64,000 bases of DNA, taken from positions 744,001 through 808,000 of the forward strand of contig JAHQRK010000028.1 of NCBI GenBank assembly GCA_019828595.1, read 5' to 3'. Positions 10,893-22,543 of the stretch are shown in pieces. Under the pieces are notes generated by a model. That model did no database searches and was not told the DNA's origin. It worked only from the letters and a program-made list of their open reading frames with translations. This stretch comes from Aphanomyces cochlioides (Eukaryota; Oomycota; Saprolegniomycetes; Saprolegniales; Verrucalvaceae). The first letter of the stretch is position 1. The number at the start of each line of letters is the position of its first letter. The translations under genes were made by a program, and so were the position numbers.

Positions 10893-12004
10893 CAGTCATA
10901 CCTCGAAATACTGACCCCACTATAATTTGATATCCTGTTATAATTTATCTAGTATTTCCTGCAAAAATATTAATTAATAGGGTCTTTTAAAGTTTGAATG
11001 CCGCGTGTCGCGAAAATGGACCGTGTTCGGCTCACGATAAAGCAAAAGAAGGAAATCATTGAACACAAGACCGCCAACCCACACATCAGTCGAGTTCATC
11101 TTCAAGCCTGGGCAATGCAAACGTTCAAGTTGGTCCCTGCGCCATCTAAGTCAACACTAAGACACACGAAGATTCTTGATGAGGAAATGTACGAGCTGAT
11201 TAGACAGTTCGATAAGTGTGAAATATAACTTGTCACCCTTACAGTGTACTAGTATGAGATAAAATAATATGTAAAATAAAAGGGCGCACTGCCTCCAGGC
11301 ATTCGCCCGGGGCCCCATGCTAATCCTTCACTCCTCACCTCACGGCTACAATCGCGAGTCATCATGTATTTCGCAAGCTTACCCAACGAACCACGGTTTT
11401 TCCGCGGAGGTATTATGCATTCGATTCCAAATTGGACTGGGCTGTCGAATCGAATCGACTTGCCAGAATCGACTAACAATCGACTAGCCAATCAGATATC
11501 AGTATTTTCAATATTTTGGCCAATCAAATCACCTTAATTATATGACTTGGGGAAAGGCCGTGGGGAAAGGCCATGATGGACGCTGACTCGCGGAAGATAC
11601 GCGCGGAGTCTTGACACTTCATAACGAGGTTCTATTGGGCGTAGAAATCATGCATGACGGTATTCTGGGATGCAGGTGTTAGTGAACTTAGCTCAGTGGA
11701 AGAAAGTGTACTGAACTTTGTATACTATACGATATTTCATATTAAATTAAGTATAGTCGATTAATATGCGATTTGGCCAATGACCTGCCAAGTCCACATT
11801 TCACTGAAAAGGACAATATCCTCAGACGGAAAAATACACTGCAATTTAACATACCAGTCATTTTGAATTGGTCCGATGATACATTTCCTCCCACAAAGGC
11901 TTTAAATAAAACCTCCTAAAATTGATAGTTTAGCAATTATCTTCTTGATGAATATCCTTTTATAATTAATATTGTTAGGGGGTCAGTATTTCGAGGTATG
12001 ACTG
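10893..12004. mobile_element. Shortened Tigger-type element with perfect 26-bp TIRs
   Basis: Perfect inverted repeats at 10893-10918 and 11979-12004 (starting CAGTCATACCTCGAAATACT) are flanked by TA (10891-10892 and 12005-12006). The 1,112-bp element keeps only an N-terminal helix-turn-helix fragment of its transposase. Its interior from about 11250 to 11510 resembles other dispersed sequence (for example CGACTAGCCAATCAG at 11479, seen inverted at 13823). Confidence 0.92.
10998..11228 (+). CDS. Truncated Tigger transposase: DNA-binding domain only
   Basis: ATG at 10998 gives 76 residues, 'MPRVAKMDRVRLTIKQKKEI...', a CENP-B N-terminal/pogo-type helix-turn-helix with 'PAPSKSTLRHTK' as recognition-helix region. 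No catalytic domain follows. If expressed it could bind element ends and act as a repressor of relatives; that is speculation. The frame is intact inside the element. Confidence 0.55.
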   Translation: MPRVAKMDRVRLTIKQKKEIIEHKTANPHISRVHLQAWAMQTFKLVPAPSKSTLRHTKILDEEMYELIRQFDKCEI

Positions 12005-12251
12005 TAAGAAGGTTTTGAAGTCCAAAAGTCAAGGCGAGGCTTTAGAGGCGGGTCTCATGGCCATCAAAGATGGTCTTTGCTTTCTTGGTAATTCATTGTC
12101 AAACGCCAACCAACCTGCAGTCACACCAGGGGCTTCATCAGCGACCTTAGGCGATGTACTCAAAGCAATTCAGGACCAATCAGAGGTGATGTCTCAACTT
12201 GTAGCTCATCTAGTTCAAAGCCGTCCTAACCAGCAATAAGTAGCCATGTTA

Positions 12252-13244
12252 TTAAGACAATAAATGAGCTATTCCTAGTCGTTTAGCTTTTGCAGCGTTT
12301 CGAATCAATTGATTCGTTTCTGTTTCTGACTCATCAAGCGGTTGAACATAGTGGTTGCGATCTCGTCTTGCATTCGGGGTGGAGAACAAACCATCATTGA
12401 AGTGCAGAAAAATATTGTGAAGTACAAAGCAGGCCATAGCAAGATCAAGCGTTTGTGCCAAAGATTTCTCTGACATAACAGATGTCAACAATCGAAAACG
12501 TTCCTTTAAACGGCTGAATACACATTCGACTGGCATCCTGGTGCTGGACAACCTGTAGTTAAGTTGTTTTTGCAATTTTGACTTTTTGTTGCCTTCCTCA
12601 TGGGCTGCAAATGGAATAATGAGCCATGGGAACAACGTGTAGCCTGCATCACCGATAATATAGCATCATCGGGGGATTTTCTGTCTTATCGAGCGTCCAA
12701 ATTGAGAGACCTTCCAAATTTTCTTGTCTGAAAATGAGCCAGGTCGAATATCAACCGACATGAATCGTAGCTTAGTGTTTACAACCGCCTGTATGTTTAA
12801 CGATGGGTCTCCATTCCTTTTGTAAAAGCCATCGTAATCACGAGGACGTTGAATATCAACCAAAGTCCCATCAACAGCGCCAACGACACCAGGCATTCCC
12901 TGTTGTTTGGCAAAGCCGGCTTCAACATCACACCATTCAGATTCAGTTCTCGGCAAATATATCCACAGTTTTGCATTTTTTGATAATATGCTCACAAAAT
13001 GAGCAATCACATCGATGCACCATGATTTAGACAACCCGAATGCTGCCGCTACTTCACGGTAGCCTCCTTGGGAGCCTAAAAAATACAAGACAACGGCAAC
13101 TTTCTTCTCAAAAGAATGCTTTGTATGATGAAGACAATAGTCAGGTTGAACGTTGCGTAGCCATACGACAAGTTTCATAAAGGTCGCTTGGTCGCATCGC
13201 AAATTATCACAAAACCACTGTTCATATCGAACGTCGCCCAGCAT
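12252..13244 (-). pseudogene. PIF/Harbinger transposase (DDE_Tnp_4), one nonsense codon
   Basis: Minus-strand frame with first ATG at 13244 (open up to 13559, so the true start or an upstream exon is uncertain). It contains the DDE_Tnp_4 landmarks: 'VGAVDGTLV' (first Asp), 'RPGSFSDKKIW' (second Asp) and 'MPVECVFSRLKERFR' (Glu). A single in-frame TGA (12666-12668) separates 'GRSIRQKIPR' from 'CYIIGDAGYTLFPWLI'; otherwise the frame is continuous to the stop at 12252. It is convergent with the Myb-like partner ending at 12239, the standard two-gene Harbinger layout. Confidence 0.85.
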
Positions 13245-13518
13245 TGAGTCAAAATCCACCTCTGTAACAGTTAGAATATTGTATTTGTCGGTAGAACCAT
13301 GAAGCACAGTTGTCGCTACACAAATGCAAACTGCTGACACAGCGACGGCAACTCCACTGACGACTGACAGTGTGACATGGCGATGGCTTTTGAAACGTGA
13401 ACCCCACCGACCACACAAAACACTAAAATCCGAATAATATTGTCCAAACGAGGCATGAACTCCCCCAGCATGAACAAAATTTTCGCCGACCAGACCCTTA
13501 AATGGGAAATGGGAAAAT

Positions 13519-13557
13519 GGTTTACGAAAGTTCTCTAATAGAGAAATTTCGTAAACC
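13519..13557. repeat. 39-nt near-perfect palindrome
   Basis: Arms 13519-13537 and 13539-13557 (GGTTTACGAA... / ...TTCGTAAACC) match at 18 of 19 positions around a single central base. It lies just upstream of the Harbinger transposase frame and could be part of that element's end or a separate tiny foldback. Confidence 0.8.
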
Positions 13558-13559
13558 AA

Positions 13560-15634
13560 TATTCAATGTATTGTCAATTTCATACAAATTTGGACTTTCC
13601 AGTCGATTTGCCAAATTGATTTTGAATATCTTTTTCTCTTTAAATGTATCTTCTACCAAGGCCATTTAAACGAATGCTCCTAGAGCCATCAGGCGCACTG
13701 GGGATGCGCAGCTTTAGCGCAAGGAGCCCTTATTGCGATTTTTCTGTCAAGGTCAGAGTGGGTATACAAGTCGTGGGAAAAATAAAGGTATACGATTGGC
13801 TGAAAATTTAGAATAGTAAAAGCTGATTGGCTAGTCGATTCTCAAATCGATTTGCCAAGTCTATTCCATGCTCCAAGTTTGAATCAATTTGTCCTCCAAA
13901 AGATCATTCGCATCATTTCTATTGGGTAATAATAATATGAAATTCGTTATTGTATACAATAGTCAAGTGTAATATCCCGGTGCTGGCTTATCCAACTTAC
14001 AAGACCTGGAACTGCCATGCGAAGTCTAAGATTTTATCGATGACATCGAAAGTGTCGAGCACGTCTTCTCCAAGCGAATCACAACCATCATCATCAGCAT
14101 TATCGCCTTTGAGCACTCTGTCACGAGGCCATCGCTAGTTCCTCCTGAAATGATCTACGACGAGTGTTCAAGGTCAAGATCGCCTACAGGTAAAACTTGA
14201 GACGTTATGGTGCGTGGTCGACATGGACAGCTTGCATAGTGCTTGCGTTGTTAACTTGATCTACCTATAATTCATAAATGTTACTACTCTGGCCGCATTA
14301 TGAGCAACATTTGGATTACTCAGTATTTGACACATTTGTTTTTCGTATACTTCATTTGTGACACTGGGCACTATTTAGTGCCAACGTAGTTGATGAGAGC
14401 AAGATTGTCGTCAATAGCTGGTTGTTGGAGCTGTTAAGAGGTCTATTTAGCTTTACATAGACGGTATACAACCCGCAGATCTGACAGGGTTCCTGTCTGA
14501 TGATTAAATAGAGCTTGAGAAACTCAAACCTTACCATTTAACAGCGTTTGTGCTGTGATGAACGTATTGTGTTTCCGAGCGGCAATTCTAGCTTGACCAC
14601 TATGTAGTACAAAGTGTGCTTTACTTAATTACTCTCTCTCATAAGTCTAAGCTTCGTCTATTTGATGGCGCACATCATAATCTACTGGTCGTCAAATTTT
14701 TGGATTTTTACACTTCTGTCATTTCACAACCAGAACTCCGTTTGAAGATCAAAAAGTGTCCAATCAAAGCTCCTTTTCTGCTCTGTTTTATAAACCAATC
14801 AGCATCGATTTTACTGTAGAAACAGCCTTAATCCACCAATTATACCCCAAATGTTGCTTATATTATGGAGCAGAGTAGTACATTGGTGCAGAACTAGCAT
14901 TTCGTTTTTAAAGTCTTCTTTTCAAGTCTAGTTTCATTGAAATGTAGCCATATAGGATCTCTTGGAGAGCCAGGCCAAAAGGATCGCGTTGACGATGCAA
15001 TTGAAGGAAGAAATTGATGGCGGCGATGATTAAACAATGCAATTAAAGGAAGAAATTGATAACGACGACGTTGTAGAAATCACACCAAGGTTGTATTTAA
15101 GAAATCTGACCAATCAAAAATAAATTTGTTGTGAGATATCGAATGTCATTGGTCAAAACTAGCGAAAAAGTCTCTGCGAGTCATTTCAATAAAGCGTTGT
15201 TCTAAGTCAAGGCCTCGCCAATGAGATCCTGAGCAGTGGCAGTGCATTAGTCCAATGCACCTAAGACGTATGCCTTGTTTTCTGAGCTCAGGAGCGCCGA
15301 GCTTCTGCTTGTTATCGTTTCCCCTTCTACCGCAGAAATACGGGCGTCTGAACAATATAGTTCCTGATAGTTCAACACTACGATTGCATTAATCAAGTAG
15401 TTCAGACAGCATGTTGCTTTCCGTGTTGAGGTAAGGGGTGTTGTTTAGTTTAGAAAGAGCTGCATTAGGCACAATGTTTGTGGTCAGCTTTGCTTGCGCT
15501 TCTTTAAAGCAAATACTTGTCATATGCGCACGGAATTGTTGTTGTGTTCTCGCGTTGTTAATCCTGACTTATTACAGTAATCTAACCCAGCACTGATGTT
15601 TGTGAAGGACGTTAGAGCAGAAAATCGGCAAAGA
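13560..15634. other. Non-coding interval with dispersed repeat debris
   Basis: No convincing gene. A frame at 13950-14138 is serine-rich but has no recognisable domain. A direct repeat of about 40 bases around GCAATTGAAGGAAGAAATTGAT occurs at about 14995 and 15038. Otherwise AT-rich sequence. Confidence 0.4.
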
Positions 15635-15884
15635 TATTGTGGATTCGCTAGAAATTTCCGAATTTGGATTCGTTTTTTGTATCAATCTCCAATCGCGCCA
15701 ATACATTGGATGAATAAAATTAGAACAGTACTTTCTCTCATGGGGACTGTACTTTCTCTCAAATTTTATTCAGCCAATCACAATCGCCCAAAATATTTAT
15801 TAGCCAATGGCGTCGATTGGTGAATCGATCCGCCGGCGTGATTCGATTGAACGGGGTCTGGAAATTCGTATCAAATCAACAATA
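15635..15884. repeat. Dispersed 250-bp repeat, copy 1
   Basis: Over 90% similar by eye to 45576-45820 in the same orientation, sharing the internal landmark GGTGAATCGATCCGCCGGCG. Its right part is the left arm of an 18-bp inverted repeat (15860-15877 with 15890-15907, GGAAATTCGTATCAAATC). No coding frame; probably a MITE-like or foldback element. Confidence 0.85.
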
Positions 15885-15917
15885 TTATCGATTTGATACG
15901 AATTTCCGGGCAGAACC

Positions 15918-16087
15918 GATCCCATTGGTCAATATACACATTTTTGAAGTTTTGACCAATCAAAATTATTAAATGATTTTCGGTATCTCCATGGTGAATA
16001 AAATTAGCCAATCAAATGCTCTCATATTCTTGGGATCAATTCGAGAAATCACTCCAAATTGGCAAATATCGATCAAACCGACAATAG
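15918..16087. repeat. Dispersed repeat related to 41641-41796 in inverse orientation
   Basis: Shares GATCCCATTGGTCAAT, AATAAAATTAGCCAAT and TTGGGATCAATTC, in that order, with the reverse complement of 41641-41796. Non-coding dispersed repeat, probably a MITE. Confidence 0.75.
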
Positions 16088-17012
16088 AGAATTTTCGAAG
16101 GCGCTTTGACTTTCACTTTCACCCATGTTTTTGACCTCCAGCACCCAACGCGAAGACCCCCAAAAACTCGACTTTCGAAGCCGTTATGATTTGAAGACCC
16201 GCCATTCAAAAAATGGCTTATCGACCATTTGAAGTTTTCGAGAAAATCAACGTCAAAGATCAGTGTAGAGAAAATCGAAAAAAACACTTTGCATGAAAAA
16301 CACTTCATATAACACACACCATCACATTGCCTTGCGATGGAGGGAGCTCAGTCTGACGAGTCTGTGACGGCAGTGGAGGGTAATTTGACTTGTCGTCTCG
16401 TTTGGGTAACTATTTTCATAGAGATTGAAAGTCATCCAGCGCTTGCACCAACAGAACAAGCGAAAGCGCTATATTGACGTTGTGTTTTATTCAGATGTTT
16501 CAAACACTCGGAAGATTGTTTTTTACCTTTTCTATTGATTAGAGAATGAATTGTAAGAAACAATCAGTTTCATTCGATTCAGCGTGAAAAATACTTTTAG
16601 AACAAACCAATATCTCAAAATCGAGATTTTGGAGAAAAAAGGTCAGTCGCTCACTCCCAACCTCCATAACTTTGGCCTCGCTGCACTCCTAGGAGCGCTT
16701 GAGGTGTCAAAACGTAGCTAAAGGAGTCTAGTTTGACATGCAATATGTAACTCAAACGTTGCACGATGGTCGATAAGCCATTTTTTGAATGGTGGGTCTT
16801 CATTTGAGTTTGAGCTATCCGGATAATAGTAATAGAACCTCCAGTCGATTCTATCCACCAGAATCATTGTTATGGCGACCACACAAAGGGATTCCGACGA
16901 CGCTCGCGATGTCATCACGATGGGCAGCTCTAAGTCAAGCTAACACAAATGGTCAATTCACTGCCAAAGTGAAAGTGAAGGTGAAACTCAAAACAGTTTC
17001 GAAAATTCTCTA
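16085..17012. mobile_element. Foldback element with long inverted arms
   Basis: Outer 15-bp inverted repeats TAGAGAATTTTCGAA lie at 16085-16099 and 16998-17012, followed inward on both sides by CTTTCACTTTCAC-like tracts. A second, inner pair (16193-16228 against 16766-16801) matches at 35 of 36 bases. The interior (16229-16765) has no coding frame. Likely a non-autonomous MULE- or foldback-type element; no clear target duplication seen. Confidence 0.7.
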
Positions 17013-20000
17013 ATAAATCATTGCATTTTCCAAAAAAATAGTGACCACACGACGTCAGAGTCGTAAATTCATGACAAAAACGAGCCTCACGTGTACATCA
17101 TACACACTCTATGCGATGCAGCTCACTAGAAATCCTACAGCGTGACATTCAAACGACTTCTTTGCCTCTCTTTGAGGGACATGAGACTTTGGGAATTTCC
17201 TGGGTTTAAATAGTAGAAACTGGTGTGATTCACACGTGATCATGATTGAACAATGCAAGATATTCCATACTTGATTTAAGTATAGGAATACGAAATTCAA
17301 CGCTATTACAACATATCCATATGAACGCCCTATCACATTGCCATCACTTGTGATAGGAGGGGTGTCACTCATACAAACTTCAAGTATAACTCTGTCAGAC
17401 ATGATCCCCCGTTCAGCAGGCCGACGGGAGAGTTTTTGAAATGTGATATCACGAAAATCGATATACGACGGACGACCAGAGATATTTTAAAATGTGACAT
17501 CATAGATTCTCCTGTCGGCTATCATTTCATTGGTAGAAAACAAATCTAGACAGTCGAGCGCACTGTATTCCTGGACAGTGCATGGATACCCCAGTACACT
17601 GTATGATGCTGGATGTTGTTGCGACACAAATGCTTGTCGAAAATTGCATCTTTCACACGAATCCTGAGCTCGATGAAGGGCAACGAGAACTAAGCGAGTG
17701 GAGTGTTTGGAGTCTTCCATGAATAATATGTATTAAGGTTACATGAGCAATGAAATTGAGTCTGACTGCCTTGGCAATCCTATGAAATTACAAATCTTCT
17801 TTTTCCAGCAGGATCAACTCAGAATTTTTTGGCGATATACGAACGAAGACCTCATCGACATTTGGATAATTTCTCGTAGAAGGATCGGTCTTCAGTCTGA
17901 AGCCATTGAATTCAATCGCTTCAGTCTCCGAACAGCATCGAACAAGCTGCAAAAGGAGAAGCATTTCTGACTTTTTAGAGTCGGCTCTATCAATGAGAAC
18001 CTATTTACCATACTGTTTAAAAATACATTCCTATCGCAGAATTTTACAATGAGTACTACATTAACACATACTTCACAAGATACACAGATCCTTTGTTCGA
18101 ACGATGTTTTCACGAGCGTACTCCGAGCTGGCACAGGTTGCAGCAGTTTTGTTAGCTGTCCAGCGCCAGATTAGACTTTTTGCCTTTCTTTTTGAGTCAT
18201 GTGCACCTTATATAAACAATTAGGCTAACTTTTTATCTTGAAATGCTTACCACTCTTCTTTTGAGCTGTAAACGGCAAGACAGGTGCGATACGTGTCAAT
18301 AACTCCTTGCAGAAATTATCCAAGAAAAGAACTCCATAACCATGCACGTCGTATCCTGTGTTTTAAAACGTTGTGAAGGCAGACTCAAAATCAAGTTTCT
18401 CCTGTAATGTGTAACTTTGAGAGACTTCATCGTCATCATGAGCATTGATGATTGAGTTTGAAATGGTAGAAAAATCAACATTGTCATCTGCAAGCAACTC
18501 ATTCAACAAAAGAAGAATGGGTCGATAGATGGCTCCTCTGACATAGAATCAGAGACAAATCTTTGAGCCTCCGACGTATTTGGGCATGAACAATCCATTA
18601 AATTGCCATAAATGCAACGCAACCCATCCAATTCGTAATGATGGATAGCCAGAGGGCAAATTTCATTCTCCTCGCAACACAAAGCCTAAAACTTGATCAA
18701 TGGCCAGTTTTATTCACTAGCATTTTACGCATGTTGTCAGTTGTTGAATTTATAGTCATTTGCACATTTTGAAAACACTGCAACGCAACGTTGCTACAGT
18801 GGTCGATTCTAATGCTACCAACCAATTCACCACTGCATTTTTCCTGAGGAGACCGTATAAATGAAGCAGTTGTGGCCTGATATCCACGTTTGGCGGGGAT
18901 GTAGTCCAGTTGCCCTCTAGAACGTGTCTCATCATCAACTGTTATTTACATGGACCTTACTTGTAGAGATTTTTGAACAGTAATGATGCCCGATCACAGT
19001 ACCTCGAAAACCCAAGCACTGAAAACTCTCGTTCGAAGGAACGAACAACTCCAAAGAAATGCTCGCAAGGTTCCTCTGTTGTGTATCTAATACTGTCTAT
19101 CTCTTCATCGTTCAGAACAAAGATAAGTCCTAGTCATAGATTAAAAAGGAGTTGTTTGCACGTCTACCCATAGAGGCAGAAATTAAATTGCGTTTGGTGG
19201 TTTCGTGAATGCCCTGAATACTTGACAAGAAGATCATTGACGACCATATCATGGCAATACGTCTTTTTCTACTTGTCTCTCGCCCATTTACAGCAAATAA
19301 GAAGCATCGCATAAAGAATAGACTAAGAGCAAGACCCTATTTGACAACACATTATAATCAGTTTGTGGTCATCGTTTGCCGACTTTCGCCTTGTCGTGAA
19401 TATCAAGGCCCAGCAATTTTTTTATGGTGATCTCGGAGCAAAGTTCTAACACAAGATTATCGGATGCGAAATCCTCCACGACGTAAAGGTTGGATGGGAT
19501 GTTTGCAATACATAGAAGGCCAGGATCGATGTATAAGTGGTCGATTCGCAGTACACGAGCACCCCCCACTATAGCATTTCGTACATTTTTAATAGCGTGG
19601 TTTGCATCATGCTAGGATTGTTTGTTGGATATGTTTTACTACAATAACGAGACTACCTGATAGACAATATTCGTTCGAGAAGATAAAAAGTTGTACATGC
19701 CTCTTGTAATTGTTCGCACATCACAAGACACACCATCCACGCAAACAGATCTCAATGACACTTGGGGCACGTTTTGAACAATACGAACGACGTCCTCAAT
19801 AAAACTGGACTGGGAGTTCAGCTCTATGACATAAGACAATTTAAATACAACCTTGACAAGATTTTACTCTGTGTTCTAGCTGCAATAGCGTAGATTTTTG
19901 ATCTGCCATTGTCGCTGTTGTGAATTGTTAAAACTGCAGCCTTCACCTCATCAGCTATATCTACATGAATAAGATCTCCATCTTCAGGATTCCTGAATGA

Positions 20001-20561
20001 AGAGGTTGTAGAAATGCAATGCAAAATGCGTTCTACGCACGCGTCTGGCGTTTCGTCTAAAGTAGGCAGTAAATACGAGACATAACGTGCATTGGGGGCT
20101 GACGATTAGCTGTAATCGTGTACAGCGAAGGATCAATGACTTCGTGGGGATAGGCACAGCCCAGAATGAGCTAGTGCTCTGCAGAATACTCTACTAATCG
20201 AGGAACCTATCGACATGTGCGTGTAATGGATATATTCACCAATTTGGATACCTTTGTGCCATCGAAAGAGAGTGAAACAACTGCGATGCCACCGCCTCTA
20301 ATACATTCGCTGCATGCAACATTGATGCGATCGACAATATCTTCATCCTTATGAAGGAAAAAACAAGACGTGCGAGTTTTCGCGGCGAGCTTTTGTAGAT
20401 GACGGACTAAAGATGCCAGTGTTTAATGAATTTATATCTTAAAATTGGCTCACCTGAGGGTCCTAGTAAATTTCCTTGAAAATATCTGTATGCCTTTGGA
20501 GAAATGGCATTTAAAACAGAGCAAAAGGCAATACTGGGAACGAGGTATTATAAGGCACACA

Positions 20562-21343
20562 GAATATCGAAGTAGAATCTTTTCTAGAGATATGATTGGA
20601 CATTTATCTTCGAAGTTCGGCAAGATTTACATCCAATCGGTTGCTTTTTTGGCAAAAATATTAATACGATATTTTATATTGCAGGATATAAAATACTATG
20701 GTAACAGTGTACTTAATGTTTGTATTATCATTAGCAATATAAAATACATAAATACAGGTAATAAAGTTATGCGTCGGGCGAAGTTATATCATGCCTGAAT
20801 CACTCGAGAGCCATCCCGACACTCCAACAAGCACTGAAGACCATCAAGAAACGACGAGCTTCGGAATTACGATACCATATCTTCTCAAGTACATCAAGAG
20901 TTTCTATTCCATTAACTTTGCGCCATAGGAATTCAAGTGGTCTGCTTTTGCTCAACACAAATGGTCAAGGTTTGCAGCAAGTCGTTCAAGAACGACAAAA
21001 TTTACTCTCTCTCGTTCGTTCCTTGGGCCATTGTCAAGATCTTTTGTCGACAAGTGTGATTGTACAAGGCGCCAAGCCATGCCCAAGGAACTCGACTTCT
21101 CTCTTTCTCAAGACGTACCTCCAAGTGTTTTTCCGTCAGGCAGCACGCTTCTCGACTTACCAACGATCTTTTATACAATGGTACATCAAGCAGCATGCTG
21201 CCTGACACAATAGAGACAGCTTGGCGGTTGTATGAGCGTGCGCACCGATGACTCTACATAGCAAGACTTTGACTCGCCGCCAGCGCAGTGTAAAGATATT
21301 GAACAGCGACCAAGTACAAACCTTTGTAGTCATCTATTTTCTC
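20562..21343. other. Non-coding left arm of the nested Tigger element
   Basis: No supportable gene. It includes short palindromic pieces around GCAGCATGCTGC (about 21190) and an approximate inverted pair TCAGGCAGCA/TGCTGCCTGA (about 21137 and 21196). Confidence 0.5.
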
Positions 21344-22543
21344 TCATCTAGGGATAGATTTCTCAAAGCTAGACACTATTTCGGCACTTGTTATCTTCTC
21401 CCAAGCTGCGACTGCCCTTTCTATCATCTTGGACCGCTTCAACTTTGTGCTTGGGCTATCAAAATCATCAAGCATGTCGAGTTCTTCAACGTCGTCAACA
21501 TGGTCTTCCAAGAGGTACAGATCTCGCAAATGCCGTTTAAATGGTGCCATTATAGAAACGTCCAATGGTTGACAAGCCGCTGTCGCATTAGGAGGTATTG
21601 GGCAAAGAATTGAGCCAAGATCCTCATTCACAATCCTGTAGGCTTCGTCAGAAACGTGTGAGTCGAAATTATCAAGAAGAAGGACAGACGGTTCTTCGAC
21701 TTGGGGTCCAAAGACAAAGTGAAGGTATTGACGCCATACGACTGCGTCCATCCACGCGTTTTCTTGACAAGCATAGAAATGTTCGCTTGGAAACGTAGGG
21801 AACTCAGTGCGTTCGATAAGGCCACCCGGTTGGCCACGCATAATAAAGAGGATCGGCAACTTGACGCCATCGGCACGGACAGTTAAAACAGCGGTCATTC
21901 TGTAGGAATGCTTTTCGCCATCGGACACGTACGAATCGCCACCACGAACAGACCATATCATATTTGGTGGCATGTTAAAGTAGAAACCAGTTTCGTCTAC
22001 GTTATACACACATGATTTGGGGTAAGCATGATACTCTTTATGGAAATACTTTCCAAATTCGATTCGTTTCGCTTCCAAATCCTCTTGTCGTAATTTTGAT
22101 TTGCATGGCTTTTGACGAGTGAACCCCCACCTGGCACAGAACTGCTGTAACAAGTGATGGAGCGACGGATATTCAGACCCTGGAGGTTTCGATGCAACGT
22201 AGTCGTTCAGCCATTGACGTTCATGTTTTTTCAAAAACATGATGATATTGACGCTGCTGAGTGCTTTCTCTCTAGCTCTCATCGCAGTCATAAACGCCAC
22301 CAATTTGTCGGGGTTTGGAATAATCGTGGGTCTTCCAGTGCCATCCACTCGATATCGCTGTTGGTTTCCAGCGAAAGCACGGAGTACTTCGCATTGTTTC
22401 TTCCAGTTTCGAATGTTGCTTGGCGACGTTTGCATACGTCTCGCAAATTCGCGCACACCAAGTTGTTGTAGCATTTCGAGAGCCTGCATCTTCTCATGGA
22501 TTGAGTGGCATAAGCGGCGGTCCCTCGAAACCTGGCGAGCCAT
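21344..22543 (-). CDS. Tigger/pogo-like transposase, intact
   Basis: The ATG at 22543 ('MARQVSRDRRLCHSIHEKM') gives 399 residues ending 'SSFEKSIPR' with TGA at 21344. An N-terminal helix-turn-helix (about 15-60) is followed by the DDE_1 core with 'YNVDETGFYF' (about 183), 'LLLDNFDSH' (about 291) and 'QPLDVSIMAPF' (about 329). There are no introns and no breaks. A TTG-initiated extension of seven codons is open upstream, but the ATG is the natural start. It is a close relative of the frameshifted copy at 83 and, with intact TIRs, a plausible active transposase. Confidence 0.92.
   Translation of the reverse strand: MARQVSRDRRLCHSIHEKMQALEMLQQLGVREFARRMQTSPSNIRNWKKQCEVLRAFAGNQQRYRVDGTGRPTIIPNPDKLVAFMTAMRAREKALSSVNIIMFLKKHERQWLNDYVASKPPGSEYPSLHHLLQQFCARWGFTRQKPCKSKLRQEDLEAKRIEFGKYFHKEYHAYPKSCVYNVDETGFYFNMPPNMIWSVRGGDSYVSDGEKHSYRMTAVLTVRADGVKLPILFIMRGQPGGLIERTEFPTFPSEHFYACQENAWMDAVVWRQYLHFVFGPQVEEPSVLLLDNFDSHVSDEAYRIVNEDLGSILCPIPPNATAACQPLDVSIMAPFKRHLRDLYLLEDHVDDVEELDMLDDFDSPSTKLKRSKMIERAVAAWEKITSAEIVSSFEKSIPR

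Larger units (their letters stand above)
10113..12239 (+). pseudogene. Harbinger Myb/SANT-like accessory protein, split by a Tigger insertion
   Basis: Exon 10113-10225 splices through a 33-nt GT-AG intron (10226-10258) into a frame with a nuclear-localisation-like stretch ('KRRKASKQPR') and a Myb/SANT-like domain ('SIWSDESVHRLFELRFKS'), ending at 10664 after a frame change. The following frame reads 'MMEFWGSKVGYQRES'. The coding trail continues to 10890, where a TA-flanked Tigger derivative (10893-12004) interrupts it, and resumes at 12006 ('KSKSQGEALEAGLMAIKDGL...') to a TAA at 12237-12239. In Harbinger systems this second protein brings the transposase to the nucleus and the ends. It faces the transposase gene convergently, with only 12 bases between their stops. 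Dead copy. Confidence 0.7.

Noticed and set aside
13950..14138. Serine-rich 62-residue frame
   Set aside because: No domain, no homology visible to neighbours, no start context; likely chance.
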